The notes beneath the pieces are model-generated. The model was not told where the DNA came from and made no database searches. It saw nothing but the letters and a program-made list of their open reading frames with translations. The translations under genes were made by a program, and so were the position numbers. Source: Bradyrhizobium sp. STM 3843 (GTDB taxonomy: Bacteria > Pseudomonadota > Alphaproteobacteria > Rhizobiales > Xanthobacteraceae). Taken from it: DNA of 64,000 nt. The stretch covers positions 36,374 to 100,373 of the forward strand of contig NZ_CAFK01000242.1 in NCBI RefSeq assembly GCF_000239815.1, read 5' to 3'. Below, piece by piece: positions 1 to 9,369 of the stretch; the first letter of the stretch is position 1, and the number at the start of each line of letters is the position of its first letter.

Positions 1-181
1 TGCAGTCTCCCCACAATGCTGGCTCACGATCGGAAAGCCGGACCTTGCGCTTATGGCGGCGATTTGATCCGTAACTCAGTTTCAAAGGGTCGCTTCCAGG
101 CTGGGAAATAGCAACACCAATCTGTCCGGCCAGCGTCGAGCCGCAACAAGACATGCGCCCACTGATTTCTCGAGCCCGTGC

Positions 182-2584
182 TTACGATGCGGTCTTCTCA
201 ATAGCAGCGCGTATTTCCGCTGACAACTTGTCGTCCGGCGCAAGGTCGAGGGCGCGTTTAAGATGTGTGGAGGCTTTCGATGATTGTCCGACCGCGATTA
301 GAGCCATTGCGTAATGGTATTGTACCGAAGCCTGATCGGGAAGGGCAGCCGCGGCTTCCTCGCACTGTGAAAGGGCCTTGCGATAGTCGCCCTGGAGGTA
401 GTTGGCCCAGCACAGGGTGTCCTTGAACTCCGGTACCGGCGATTTCCGCAGCGCGGCCGCGATGGATTCGGCCTTCTTGAGGCTCGCTTGATCGGTCCGT
501 CGTTCAAAAATCAGAGCGGCAAGGTTATTGATTGCGATCAGGTTACCCGGTTCCCGGTCAAGGAGCTTCTCGTACTCAGACATCGCGCTTTCGAAGTCAC
601 CTTTTTGCTCCAAGGCTCGCGCGAGCAGAAGGTGCTGGTTGGGGGCGTCGGGAAGTTCGCCAATTTCTGTCCGCAAGATCCGGATCGCCTCGTCATACTC
701 TTTGCGGCTCAGGAAGAACTCCGCGAGCGCCTGATAACCGGCCGGATTCTTCGGTTCCAGGCTGACCGCGGCACGCAAGTCTGACAGGACACGCGTAGGA
801 TCGCCCCGCGCGATGCCCACCGACGCCCGCAGCACCAGCAAATTGGCATCCTGCGGATTCTTCGCAACTGCGGGGTTGATGACGGCTTCAGCTTCGTCCG
901 TGCGGTGAGCCTTAATCAGCGCGGCGACAAGCAATTTCAGCGGATCGAGCGCTTTGGGTGCCGCTTCGTGCGCTCGCCGAAGCGCCGCGGTCGCATCGTC
1001 GAGCCTGTTTCGCTGCAGCAGCATCATGCCGACGAGCTGATCGGCCAGGCTGCTGTTCCCGCTGTTCTTTATGGAGGCCGCGATCTCCTGCACGCCGTCC
1101 CAATTCTGACGGGCCATTTTGATCTGCGCCAGCATCAGCGATAGCTGAACATCATTCGGTCGTCGCGCCATGAGCTGCTGGATCACGTCCTCGGCGCGTG
1201 CGCTCAACCCGCGCCGCTGGAGGAAGGCGACATATTGTTGGCCAATGGGCTGATCGAAATTTGACGCCCGGCTCGCGTCCGCGAACTGCTTGTCAGCGAG
1301 TTCGATCAGACCGCTGCGTTCGTATGCGGTTGCCAACAGCAGCATGAGCTCGGTCGAACGCGGCTCCAGGTTGATCGCCTCGACCAGATCGGTAATTGCG
1401 CCCTCGTACTGGCGCCGTTGAATGCGCAGCGAGGCGCGCAATTTGAGCGCTGAGGCATCCCGAGCGTCCCGCAGCAGCTCGGCGAGCCGAGCCTCGGCGC
1501 CGTCGAAATCCTTCTGTTTCAAGGCCAGCTGAGCTAGCGCAAGGCGCACCTGCCGAGCTTGCTTTGCGTTGGCGTCCTTCTCGAGGAGCGCTTCGAGGCG
1601 CCGCCGGCAGTCGTCCAGCCTCCCGTCGGCGACATCGACGTCGACCATGCCCATTTCGAGCGGGAACAGGTTTCCGTTTGCGCGGATACCGGCCTCCAGC
1701 GCCTCTCGCGCCTGCGCCGGCGAATTCCTTGTCTTGAGCAGGAAGCGCGCCAAGGTCAAACTGCCCGTGATGTCGGAGGGATGCTGGTCCGCGTAGTCCC
1801 GCAAGACCTGCTCCGCAGTGTCAGGGTGGCCTCGCCCGACATAGAAACTCGACAGCAGGGAACGATAGGTCAGCTCATTTGGCGCAGATTCGGTGAGCTC
1901 TCTGAGAGTTCTCTCCAGTGCTTCAAGGTCGCCCGTTCGTTCCAAAAGGTTGATCTTCAGAAGCTGCAGTCCGAGTTTCGAGCCTTTGAAGTCCGCACTG
2001 TCATCTCGGTCCAAGAGAGACAATGCGCCCTCGGAATCGCCTTTGCTCATCCGCTGGATTGCAAGAACGATCGTCGCATCGACATTATTCGGATCAGCGG
2101 CAAGCGCCGTCTGCGCCTCTTGGCCGGCTTGATCGCTGTCGCCGAGCCTGATCGCGATCGCAGCCTTCAGCGCGTGCAAGTCCGCGCTATTGTTGCGTTG
2201 CAGGCCGGCTTCGGCCAACTTCAACGCTTCGCCGGTCGAGCCAGCCATCAGCAGGATCTTGCCCAGTTTGACGCGCGTTCCGACGTCGTCCGTCGCAAGG
2301 TCGACAATGGCGCGCAGATCGGCCGCGACGTGCGGCCAATCTCCCGCCTTCTCGTCGAGCTCGGCGAGAGTCCGCCAAGCGCCCATAAGGTCCTTCTTCA
2401 GCCGAATTGCATTTTTGAGCTCAATGACGGCCTTGGCCGTTTCATGGTCGGCCAGCAATTTTTGGGCGCGTTCGAAGTGCTGCTGCGCGCGTGTTTCGAG
2501 GGAACTGCAGCCGGCGACCTGAAGAGAAGCGACCACAAGCAAGTTGGCAGCTAGCACTCTATGAGATCGGAAAATGGAGGACAT
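182..2584 (-). CDS. prsT: PEP-CTERM/exosortase-system TPR-repeat lipoprotein PrsT
   Basis: An 800-residue protein made almost wholly of tetratricopeptide repeats (about residues 30-795, recurring A-x-x-x-L/Y-x-x-A-L patterns), which are protein-protein interaction scaffolds. The N-terminus is a lipoprotein signal with lipobox VAGC (Cys26), so the protein is expected to be membrane anchored. Length, signal and repeat content match the PrsT family that accompanies exosortase/EPS loci. The ATG at 2584 lies 18 nt downstream of the stop of the exosortase-EpsI gene on the same strand, so the two are probably cotranscribed. PrsT is thought to act in polysaccharide production or export linked to exosortase; its biochemical role is unknown. 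The 181 bases between its stop and the window edge hold no gene that I can see. Confidence 0.9.
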   Translation of the reverse strand: MSSIFRSHRVLAANLLVVASLQVAGCSSLETRAQQHFERAQKLLADHETAKAVIELKNAIRLKKDLMGAWRTLAELDEKAGDWPHVAADLRAIVDLATDDVGTRVKLGKILLMAGSTGEALKLAEAGLQRNNSADLHALKAAIAIRLGDSDQAGQEAQTALAADPNNVDATIVLAIQRMSKGDSEGALSLLDRDDSADFKGSKLGLQLLKINLLERTGDLEALERTLRELTESAPNELTYRSLLSSFYVGRGHPDTAEQVLRDYADQHPSDITGSLTLARFLLKTRNSPAQAREALEAGIRANGNLFPLEMGMVDVDVADGRLDDCRRRLEALLEKDANAKQARQVRLALAQLALKQKDFDGAEARLAELLRDARDASALKLRASLRIQRRQYEGAITDLVEAINLEPRSTELMLLLATAYERSGLIELADKQFADASRASNFDQPIGQQYVAFLQRRGLSARAEDVIQQLMARRPNDVQLSLMLAQIKMARQNWDGVQEIAASIKNSGNSSLADQLVGMMLLQRNRLDDATAALRRAHEAAPKALDPLKLLVAALIKAHRTDEAEAVINPAVAKNPQDANLLVLRASVGIARGDPTRVLSDLRAAVSLEPKNPAGYQALAEFFLSRKEYDEAIRILRTEIGELPDAPNQHLLLARALEQKGDFESAMSEYEKLLDREPGNLIAINNLAALIFERRTDQASLKKAESIAAALRKSPVPEFKDTLCWANYLQGDYRKALSQCEEAAAALPDQASVQYHYAMALIAVGQSSKASTHLKRALDLAPDDKLSAEIRAAIEKTAS

Positions 2585-2602
2585 CTCGATGTTCCGGAGC
2601 CC

Positions 2603-4207
2603 TTACGAGTTCTGGGAAGATTTGGAGGTTGCCAGATATTGTTTCAGCTGCGGCATGAGTGCATTGATAAACAGCCGCAGTCTGGCATCGGCGTCGCTCT
2701 CGAATTCGCTCGGGCGAATAATGGTGGTCAGGCGGACCAGCGCGCCGTCCGATCGATTGAGTGTCAGCGCATCATAGAGCAGATAGGCTTTTGAGATATA
2801 TTCGTTGGCGATCTGCCTGCCGCGCTCGTCGTACCAGTAGTATACCAGTTGGCGCTGCCCGTTCCGTTCGACGATCGCGCGGTTGAAGGGATGGTCCGCG
2901 TCGAGACGAGTGCGTTGGAAGTGAGTTATCAGCCAACCGCTGCCGGGGATGCAAACGAGAGGCGAGTGCGGGGACTCGCCCATGCGTTGCGATGCATAGT
3001 AGGCAACATAAAGATTGACGGGTTCTCCGCCAGGAGCGGCGTAGTCGGAGAGGATATAGTCGTCGAGTGCGAGGGTCTGCTCGACCTCAGGCTCGAGGAC
3101 CGAGGGGCGGCCCTGCCAACCTTCAAGCGCGCCTGGAAACGTCAAGAAGCGGCCGCGCGCGGGAATATTCTCGGGCCGATGCGCCACCAGCGGGCTCGCC
3201 AGGAGAAGCAGGAAGACCAAAGACAAGCAAGCGGCGAGAGGTCGTGATCGAAGCTGCAGGGCCGGCCGATGCACCGAAGATTCGTTGATGCCGGAGTTCT
3301 CTGGAAGCGAAAGGGAAAAAGCGTGACCGGAGAGCCGAGACAAGACGTACATCTCAGCCGCCAATAGAGTTGCGCAAGCCACAAAGATGACCCAGCCTTC
3401 AAAGAAGTGCAGCGCGCCTTCGGCCATCTGCGCACCCCAGCGATCGACCGTTACGCCGATTAATGCGATGCGAAACCCGTTCATGATCACCGTGATCGGA
3501 GCGCAGGACAGAAGTACGACGACCCGCTGCCAAAGCGGCGCACGAAAGATGTAGGCTGCCAAAAAACTGAGGCTCAGCAGAGGGAACAGGTAGCGGAGGC
3601 CGCTGCAGGCATCGACAACTTGAAGCTTATAGACGCCGAGGTCGACGATGTTCCCGTCGAGGAGCACGGGAATATCCAACAGGCGTATCAGGAACACGCC
3701 GAGGCGCGACGAGATGAGCTGCAGCTGAAGCGATAATGCGGCGTCTATGAAATACGGAAGAGGAATAGCGAACACCAGGAAGGCGATTGGCCAGAACGCA
3801 GCCCGAAACAGACTGAAGCCGCCGAACGCGAGCGTTATTCCGAACAGGGTGACAATAAATGCGAGCTGAGAAAAAAGAAAAATCGCGCTGAGCTGGCCAA
3901 TAAAATGCATCGCTAGCGCGAAAGCGACCAGGGCGACGCCGGCCCAGGATGGGCGCCCAATGCATCGATGGAGTGCCTCGCGACGCGACCAAAGCAGCCA
4001 GGCCGTAATCAGTGGAATCAAGAACCCATGGCCATATTCTTCCTGGGTGGTCCACCTCCGCACCAGCTCAAGAAGCGCATCTCGAAAGGCAAACAAAGCT
4101 AAGATCAATGTGGCAAGGGCCAGCAGTCGCGTTCGTACCCAGGCCCGCTCGGAAGGCTCAATCCAGCTCGTTAACATTGTTGTTTCTGGCAGATTGGTAC
4201 GAAACAC
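2603..4207 (-). CDS. Exosortase fused to EpsI domain (XrtD-like architecture)
   Basis: Exosortases are multi-pass membrane transpeptidases that process proteins with C-terminal sorting signals of the PEP-CTERM kind. Residues about 25-300 form the hydrophobic exosortase core with the family motif EYGHGFLIPL near residue 57 and the expected catalytic set: Cys201 in ACSGLRY, Arg246 in NGFRI and His267 in HFFEGW. Residues about 320-530 form an EpsI-type periplasmic domain that is a separate gene in many XrtA loci; fusion to it is typical of some exosortase classes, such as that of VPLPA-CTERM systems. A second Met at residue 11 is an alternative start. The gene precedes prsT by 18 nt and is divergent from the wza-like gene. 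No obvious CTERM substrate lies in the window. The exosortase class is an inference. Confidence 0.88.
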   Translation of the reverse strand: MFRTNLPETTMLTSWIEPSERAWVRTRLLALATLILALFAFRDALLELVRRWTTQEEYGHGFLIPLITAWLLWSRREALHRCIGRPSWAGVALVAFALAMHFIGQLSAIFLFSQLAFIVTLFGITLAFGGFSLFRAAFWPIAFLVFAIPLPYFIDAALSLQLQLISSRLGVFLIRLLDIPVLLDGNIVDLGVYKLQVVDACSGLRYLFPLLSLSFLAAYIFRAPLWQRVVVLLSCAPITVIMNGFRIALIGVTVDRWGAQMAEGALHFFEGWVIFVACATLLAAEMYVLSRLSGHAFSLSLPENSGINESSVHRPALQLRSRPLAACLSLVFLLLLASPLVAHRPENIPARGRFLTFPGALEGWQGRPSVLEPEVEQTLALDDYILSDYAAPGGEPVNLYVAYYASQRMGESPHSPLVCIPGSGWLITHFQRTRLDADHPFNRAIVERNGQRQLVYYWYDERGRQIANEYISKAYLLYDALTLNRSDGALVRLTTIIRPSEFESDADARLRLFINALMPQLKQYLATSKSSQNS

Positions 4208-4735
4208 CTGAACTCCAGCCGATACTGTACGGTCTCCACATGAGAATTGATGAAATTAAACCGCAGATTTCTACGCAAGTACATTTAATTTGACGCGATG
4301 AGCCGTTCCGGTCGGAACGGCCGGGCAAACAGCTAGCGTAGGTTAGAGCGAGTTTTTTCTTGGCGTTCGATCTGGGAAGCGGGGCTGCTGCTGCAAGCTG
4401 GTCGGCCAGGTACGCGGCAGTCCTTTGCCACCGGCTGTGCGGTGAATGCTACGTTGCACAACGGAGGCGCGGCGGGCCTACAGGAGCCGGCCCTGATCCG
4501 ATCCGCCGATGGCGTTAAGGAGGCGTTCTCGGATCGGCGATATCCTGTACGAGGAATTCCGGAAAGCTCCGTATTTTCCCGGATATCGATGCCGCGGCGC
4601 GGGAATCCGATTTCCATTTGGAATTGTTGCTGAATTGATACAGCTTTGGACGAGGCGCCGTTTTAGACTACGGCTGTATCGCGGCGAAGTACCACTTCCA
4701 AAATTCCTAACGATTTCAGAAAGCTGAGTTGCTCG
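4208..4735. promoter_or_regulatory. Divergent intergenic region between exosortase and wza-like genes
   Basis: About 530 bases with no convincing gene; short frames here have no recognisable product. The stretch must carry promoters for both the exosortase-prsT unit (leftward) and the export lipoprotein gene (rightward). It contains a strong perfect palindrome at 4302-4321, listed separately. The part around 4255-4295 is AT-rich compared with the flanking genes, as expected for a leftward promoter. I could not assign reliable -35/-10 boxes. Confidence 0.5.
4302..4321. promoter_or_regulatory. Perfect 20-nt palindrome, candidate operator
   Basis: Two perfect 9-bp arms (GCCGTTCCG and CGGAACGGC) are separated by only GT. 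A two-base loop makes an RNA terminator unlikely; the symmetry fits a site for a dimeric DNA-binding regulator. It sits 95 nt upstream of the exosortase start and about 415 nt upstream of the wza-like gene, inside the divergent intergenic region. No regulator gene occurs in the window to pair it with. Confidence 0.45.
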
Positions 4736-5320
4736 ATGATTGCGAGATCGATCAGAAGCCTAGTATTCTTGGCGGCCGCACTGGGACTCGCGGGCTGCTA
4801 TACAGATTATGGGCCGGTCGAGCTCGAAACCAGGCCCGTTTCCTTGGCTAATTCGGCGGCGCCGACCCGGTTGCATCCGGGCGACAAGGTCAGGGTCACG
4901 GTTTACGGCGAGGAAGGCCTCACGGGGGAATACGAGGTCAATCCCGCCGGCTCTATCTCCATGCCGCTCATCGGCCAGATTAGAGCCGCGGGTCGGAGCC
5001 AAGGCGAACTTGAGCGGGACATCGTCGGCCGTTACCGGGGTGGCGGATTCCTCCAGGACCCGCATGTCACCGTCGCGATAACTCAATTCAAGCCGTTTTA
5101 CATCCTGGGCGAGGCCACAAATCCTGGAGAATACCCGTTCAGGAGTGGGCTCACCGTTCACTCGGCGGTCGCAATGGCTGGTGGATTTACTTACAGGGCG
5201 AGCCGCTCTGTCGTTCTGATCCGGCACACCGGCGAGGAGATCTGGAAGGAGTATCCTCTCAGCGAGCCTGTGCCGATCGTGCCGGGAGATCTCATTCGGA
5301 TTCCCGAACGATATTTTTAA
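4736..5320 (+). CDS. Wza-like polysaccharide export lipoprotein
   Basis: A 194-residue outer-membrane polysaccharide export protein of the Wza/ExoF type. It has a lipoprotein signal with lipobox LAGC (Cys21), then a Poly_export domain (about residues 40-125, starting near HPGDKVRVTVYG and including GSISMPLIGQI), then an SLBB-like domain (about 127-185, FYILGEATNPGEYPF to GDLIRIPE). Proteins of this family form the periplasmic and outer-membrane channel through which capsule or EPS leaves the cell. It is short, lacking the second SLBB domain and C-terminal helix of E. coli Wza, which is usual for exosortase-linked EPS loci. The beta-barrel gene follows after 58 nt on the same strand, suggesting one operon and a shared export route. 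Confidence 0.9.
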   Translation: MIARSIRSLVFLAAALGLAGCYTDYGPVELETRPVSLANSAAPTRLHPGDKVRVTVYGEEGLTGEYEVNPAGSISMPLIGQIRAAGRSQGELERDIVGRYRGGGFLQDPHVTVAITQFKPFYILGEATNPGEYPFRSGLTVHSAVAMAGGFTYRASRSVVLIRHTGEEIWKEYPLSEPVPIVPGDLIRIPERYF

Positions 5321-5378
5321 GCAGTATGGGCCTAGTCTTCCCCCAGTGTAGAGGCGTGGCGATAAGGTCCGATGAACG

Positions 5379-6812
5379 ATGCGCCTAGGCGGATTCAATC
5401 AGGCGGGAAGCCGCATCCGCGTGCTGGCAAGCGCGATCGTCCTCTTGGTCTCTACGCAGTTCTCGTTCGCGCAAACACCATCTTCGGCGCTGGTTTCTCC
5501 GGCGTCGGAAGGTCCCGCGCCCCCTCCACTTGACGTCGCGGCCAGCCGACTGCCCGCGAAGGACCCCAACGCCATCTCGATTGAGGGCTGGCGGCTGTAT
5601 CCCACGTTGCGGGTGTATTCGCTCTATTCAGACAACCTGTTTTTCGGCACCAGCCCCCGAACCTCGGTCGGCGGTTTCGGCGTCACGCCTGGGATCGTTG
5701 CGGAGTGGACCAACGGGATTCACACGACGACCCTTTATGGAAATCTTGATCGGCAAACCTATCCCACGAACAACCAGATCGACACGTTGGATGGACGTGC
5801 CGGCTTCACTCAGCGCTATGAAGCGCTGCGAGACCTGATCTTCACCTTCAATGGAAATTTTGCTCATCAGACCTGGGCGACGAGCTTGCAAAGCTCGATT
5901 CAGACACCAAGCGCAGCTCCTGTGAGCACGGTTCTTCCGAACGGTGACATACGGCTTCCGAACAATACGACCATTTCGCCGATCACCGGACAGGTGACAG
6001 GGCAGGCAACGACAGCGGGCGGCAGCAACGTTCCACTCAACGTCAATCCCTACAACCAGTACACAACCACGCTGTCGGTGGATAAAATATTCAACCGCGG
6101 CATTCTCTCGCTCAGCGGATCGTCCAATCGGACCGACTACGAAGTCCAGACTGCACTCAGTACCCGCAGCCAGACCTACACCGAGAACGCTGCTTTCTGG
6201 CTCGGGCCGGCAGTGTTTGCCTATTCGAACGGCTCGTTCGGAACTGTGACGACCGATGCCACCTCGGTATCGACGACCTCGTACAGGGCCATCGGCGGGT
6301 TTGGCACAGACCAGATCAGTCTATTTCGCGGCTCGATCTATTTCGGCCACCAGGGATCTGAAGGTGGTGGGTCCTCGGCGAGCGGTGATGTGTATGGGGG
6401 AACGATCGCCTACTACCCGAGCCAAAAGCTCACACTGACGGGCGCGTTCGACCGGACGATCAACATCGCCGGCACTGGCGCGGCTTCAAACCTTGCTCTT
6501 GCACTTCCTGGCCTGACGGCCGTTCAGGTTCCGTTGAGCGCGTCAACGCGGATTTCATCAGCGACGCTGCAGGCGAGCTATGAAATCTCTCAAACCTGGT
6601 TCACGATCTGGCAAGTTGGACAAACCTGGATTGATTACGTCGGAAGTACCAGACGAGATCGGTCCCTCATCTTTGATGCGCAGCTTCGTTATGACATTTG
6701 GCGAGACATGTCGATCACGTGGGAATATCGCTATCGGAGCGTGGACTCGACTTTCCCGGCCGTGAGCACCACAAGCAACACGGCTACGGTCGGGGCCACC
6801 TACCGATTCTGA
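5379..6812 (+). CDS. Outer-membrane beta-barrel protein of EPS/exosortase locus
   Basis: A 477-residue secreted protein with a Sec signal peptide (hydrophobic stretch about residues 13-29, cleavage near FAQTP) and a body of alternating hydrophobic/polar strands ending in YRF, the terminal aromatic expected for a BamA-inserted outer-membrane barrel. It resembles the putative outer-membrane barrels encoded beside exosortase/EPS genes, proposed to help the polymer cross or anchor at the outer membrane. The central region (about residues 180-225) is rich in Thr, Asn and Gly and may be a surface loop. It lies 58 nt after the wza-like gene and faces the kinase gene convergently. The specific function is inferred from context. 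Confidence 0.8.
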   Translation: MRLGGFNQAGSRIRVLASAIVLLVSTQFSFAQTPSSALVSPASEGPAPPPLDVAASRLPAKDPNAISIEGWRLYPTLRVYSLYSDNLFFGTSPRTSVGGFGVTPGIVAEWTNGIHTTTLYGNLDRQTYPTNNQIDTLDGRAGFTQRYEALRDLIFTFNGNFAHQTWATSLQSSIQTPSAAPVSTVLPNGDIRLPNNTTISPITGQVTGQATTAGGSNVPLNVNPYNQYTTTLSVDKIFNRGILSLSGSSNRTDYEVQTALSTRSQTYTENAAFWLGPAVFAYSNGSFGTVTTDATSVSTTSYRAIGGFGTDQISLFRGSIYFGHQGSEGGGSSASGDVYGGTIAYYPSQKLTLTGAFDRTINIAGTGAASNLALALPGLTAVQVPLSASTRISSATLQASYEISQTWFTIWQVGQTWIDYVGSTRRDRSLIFDAQLRYDIWRDMSITWEYRYRSVDSTFPAVSTTSNTATVGATYRF

Positions 6813-6840
6813 AGGCTCTGTTGAGCGGCCCCGCGCGCAA

Positions 6841-7653
6841 TCAATAATAGGCGAACGTGTTGTTGGACTGTGGGACCTTGTTGAGAACGACCCGCACGAT
6901 GTCCGAGTTCTCCAGATACTTCTTGCAGTCTTCAATCTCCGAAGTCTTCGTGGTGCCTACTGCAGCGACCAGCAAGACGCAGTCGATCTGAGGCAGGATC
7001 GAGATCACGTCATGTCCGGCCAGCATTGGCGGGAGGTCGACGATGGTGATGCGAGATCGCTCGTAGCCCGCCACGTCCTGCAGCAGCTTCTTCAGAGCGA
7101 GCGAACTGCTCAAATCCGAGGAATTGACGCTCGTCGTCGTCGGCATGACCTCGAGCCGAGTGCTGCCAATCCGGACCTGAACCATCGCATTGTGAAGCTC
7201 CGAACGACCTTCCAGGACGCTGGTGACGCCGTGACCGGACTTCAAGCCAAGACTTGTTGCGATCTGCGGCCTGCGGAAATCCAGGTCAACCAGGCAGACC
7301 TCGCGATCCGCCTGGCGCGCGATGCTCATGGCGAGATTGAGGGCGGTAAAGGTCTTGCCACAGCTCGGCGTAGGCGAGGTCACCGCGAGAATCCGCCAGC
7401 CTTTCAGGTCCATTGATCGCAAGACCTCGGCGCGCAAGAGGTCAAACGGGCGGGCGGCGACATCCTTTCCGTCGTGCGCGAGGATGCGATGCTTCTGCAG
7501 ATGGGCTGCGTTCAACTCGACGCTGCTCAGGCTTGCCGAGCGAAACGGAGAAATGTCGGTCAAAGGATGCCGTCGATAGACGTCAGACGCACCGACGCCA
7601 TGACTTTCTGCGCTCAATTTGGCCCGCTCGACGGCCTGTCGAATGCTTTCCAT
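6841..7653 (-). CDS. BY-type tyrosine kinase / CpsD-like ATPase of the EPS system
   Basis: A 270-residue cytoplasmic P-loop ATPase of the bacterial tyrosine kinase class. The Walker A motif SPTPSCGKTF lies at about residues 93-102 (Lys100), Walker A' is CLVDLDFRRP, and a later hydrophobic strand ending in DLPP serves as Walker B. Such kinases control polymerisation and chain length together with a Wzz/GumC partner, which is encoded just upstream on the same strand (20 nt gap), the usual two-gene arrangement where the kinase and membrane activator are separate. The C-terminus ends NTFAYY, so only two Tyr are available for a terminal autophosphorylation cluster, fewer than in Wzc or CpsD. Confidence 0.87.
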   Translation of the reverse strand: MESIRQAVERAKLSAESHGVGASDVYRRHPLTDISPFRSASLSSVELNAAHLQKHRILAHDGKDVAARPFDLLRAEVLRSMDLKGWRILAVTSPTPSCGKTFTALNLAMSIARQADREVCLVDLDFRRPQIATSLGLKSGHGVTSVLEGRSELHNAMVQVRIGSTRLEVMPTTTSVNSSDLSSSLALKKLLQDVAGYERSRITIVDLPPMLAGHDVISILPQIDCVLLVAAVGTTKTSEIEDCKKYLENSDIVRVVLNKVPQSNNTFAYY

Positions 7654-7672
7654 GTCGATTCTCCCGCCTGCT

Positions 7673-9049
7673 TCAACCCTGACCGGTTGCGGACAACAAA
7701 AAGAGTGCGCTTCGGGCCTTCTCTAGCCAAGAGATGTCGATCGGCATGTTGAACGCGATCGCAGCGACCAAGCCGGCCCAGGCGGTGAGAAGAACGAGGA
7801 TGCTCAGCAAGCCGACGGCAAAGCGCAGCCGTGATCGGAACACGTCCCAGGGCGTTCTGAGATACGGGATGCATACGATGAGGGGGCCTGAAATGACCGC
7901 GGACAGCTGGCCGCGAGTACGGATCGTTCCGCTTAGTAATTCGGTACCGATCGCGAAACCAACCCCGAGCGCTGCCGCAGCCGCAAACGCAAGACCCACC
8001 AGTTTCAACCGGTTCGACTTGACCGGCTTTTGCGGTAGCGACGGTGCTTCGATCAACTGCAGGCGTTCGGAGTGCTCCTGTTGATCAAGTTTTTCGCTGA
8101 GGCGGGCATTCGACAACTTGCCATTGGCTTCGGCGAGGCGTTTCTCAAGCGTATCGCGCTGGCGTTTAAGGCCTTCGATGTCGTCGTCTGCTGCTTGAGT
8201 CTCGACCGCAGATGCGGGGAGCGGCTGACTGGCGACCTTCTCCATCGCGGCGATACGCTTTTTCAGCGAAACAACGGCCGGATGAGCATCGGAGTAAATA
8301 GACACTTTTTGGGCCAGCTCCAGCTTCAAGGCTGACAGAGCGGCGGCCTGTGTTTTTTGTTGCTCCGAAATTTCAGGAACGGCTTCTCGCGGCCGCCGTG
8401 AGGCCTCAACGATTTGCGCTTGCGTCGACGACAGCTTGTCCTGGATGTCCTTGGTTTCCTCGGTCAGAAGCTTGACCATCTCCGTTGCCCGGCTGGTCCG
8501 CGACCGTTCGTCTTCGCTGATGATCAGGGTGACAAATTCGTTTGCCACTTTCATTGCGATTTCTGGATCGTCGTACTCGAAAGCGACTGTAAAAGCCGTA
8601 ATGGGTGTGTTCTGCCGCGCCTGACCTTCAATGTCCGCCGGCTTGATGATGAGGTGCTGCCGCATCAGATCGGCAATGCCGGACTGGTCCTGGAACAAGC
8701 CATATTTCTTGGCAACCAGAAGGAGGTTGTCTCTGGTGATTACCCGCTGCTGGATGAGCTGAACCCGCTCGTTTCCGTTTCCGGAGATGACGGGTTTGAC
8801 GAAGTCTGCAGCAATCCCGGACGATTCGACGAGGATTTTGCCCTCAGACAAATAGTTCGGGCGCACAAACGTAATCGCAATCAAGCCCAGCACCGAGACC
8901 AGGCCAAACGGTATGAGAAAATAAAAAAAGCGTCTTTTGAAAATATCTAGATAATAACTTAATTCTAATTGTTGTGACGGACCGGCGCCTGAAATCTCGC
9001 TCGGTCGATAATTATGATCTGGGCCTAGCGTTTGCAGCACTGCCGTCAC
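7673..9049 (-). CDS. Wzz/GumC-type polysaccharide chain-length determinant
   Basis: A 458-residue inner-membrane protein. A first membrane segment lies at about residues 36-60, then a Wzz domain, a long charged periplasmic region with coiled-coil character (about 170-330, with two E/K/Q-rich helices), and hydrophobic segments near 345-365 and 405-435. This is the polysaccharide co-polymerase layout of EPS loci: it sets chain length and links the Wzy polymerase to the export channel. It has no fused kinase domain; that function is supplied by the downstream BY-kinase gene. The start at 9049 faces the ATPase gene divergently across 320 nt. Confidence 0.88.
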   Translation of the reverse strand: MTAVLQTLGPDHNYRPSEISGAGPSQQLELSYYLDIFKRRFFYFLIPFGLVSVLGLIAITFVRPNYLSEGKILVESSGIAADFVKPVISGNGNERVQLIQQRVITRDNLLLVAKKYGLFQDQSGIADLMRQHLIIKPADIEGQARQNTPITAFTVAFEYDDPEIAMKVANEFVTLIISEDERSRTSRATEMVKLLTEETKDIQDKLSSTQAQIVEASRRPREAVPEISEQQKTQAAALSALKLELAQKVSIYSDAHPAVVSLKKRIAAMEKVASQPLPASAVETQAADDDIEGLKRQRDTLEKRLAEANGKLSNARLSEKLDQQEHSERLQLIEAPSLPQKPVKSNRLKLVGLAFAAAAALGVGFAIGTELLSGTIRTRGQLSAVISGPLIVCIPYLRTPWDVFRSRLRFAVGLLSILVLLTAWAGLVAAIAFNMPIDISWLEKARSALFLLSATGQG

Positions 9050-9369
9050 CTCGATAAGGTCTGTCCGGCCCCCGGCGTTTCGCGGGATCGAAGAGGGCCG
9101 CTGTGAAGCCCATTAAGTCATTGGAACTGTACAATATCTAGTCCACGTTGCAAGAAAAATTCAATTGATGATTAATTTCGCAGGTAGCAGAATATTAGCG
9201 CGACATTGCGTCGCGACAATAGATTGGCGACCTTATCTATTCGAAATTGGGGCGTCGAAATCGGTGCAATCTTGGTCTGGCTTAATATTAATCATCGGAA
9301 GAATTTCCCTTCCTGCCGGCCATCGTCTATTGATGCCTTGAGCATAGAGCATGCTAGTAAGGCCTTCCA
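9050..9369. promoter_or_regulatory. Divergent intergenic region between gumC-like and ATPase genes
   Basis: A 320-base region without a gene. The stretch about 9115-9300 is clearly richer in A and T than the flanking genes, as expected for promoters serving both directions. I see no strong palindrome and cannot place defined promoter boxes. An AAGG Shine-Dalgarno-like element is present just before the ATPase ATG. Confidence 0.4.

Noticed and set aside
1559..2554. 331-residue plus-strand open frame opposite prsT
   Set aside because: The minus-strand frame has a lipoprotein signal and consistent TPR repeats; the plus-strand frame has neither.
4615..4635. Possible sigma-54 promoter (TTGG...TTGCT) upstream of the wza-like gene
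   Set aside because: Only 7 nt separate the GG and GC elements instead of the required 10.
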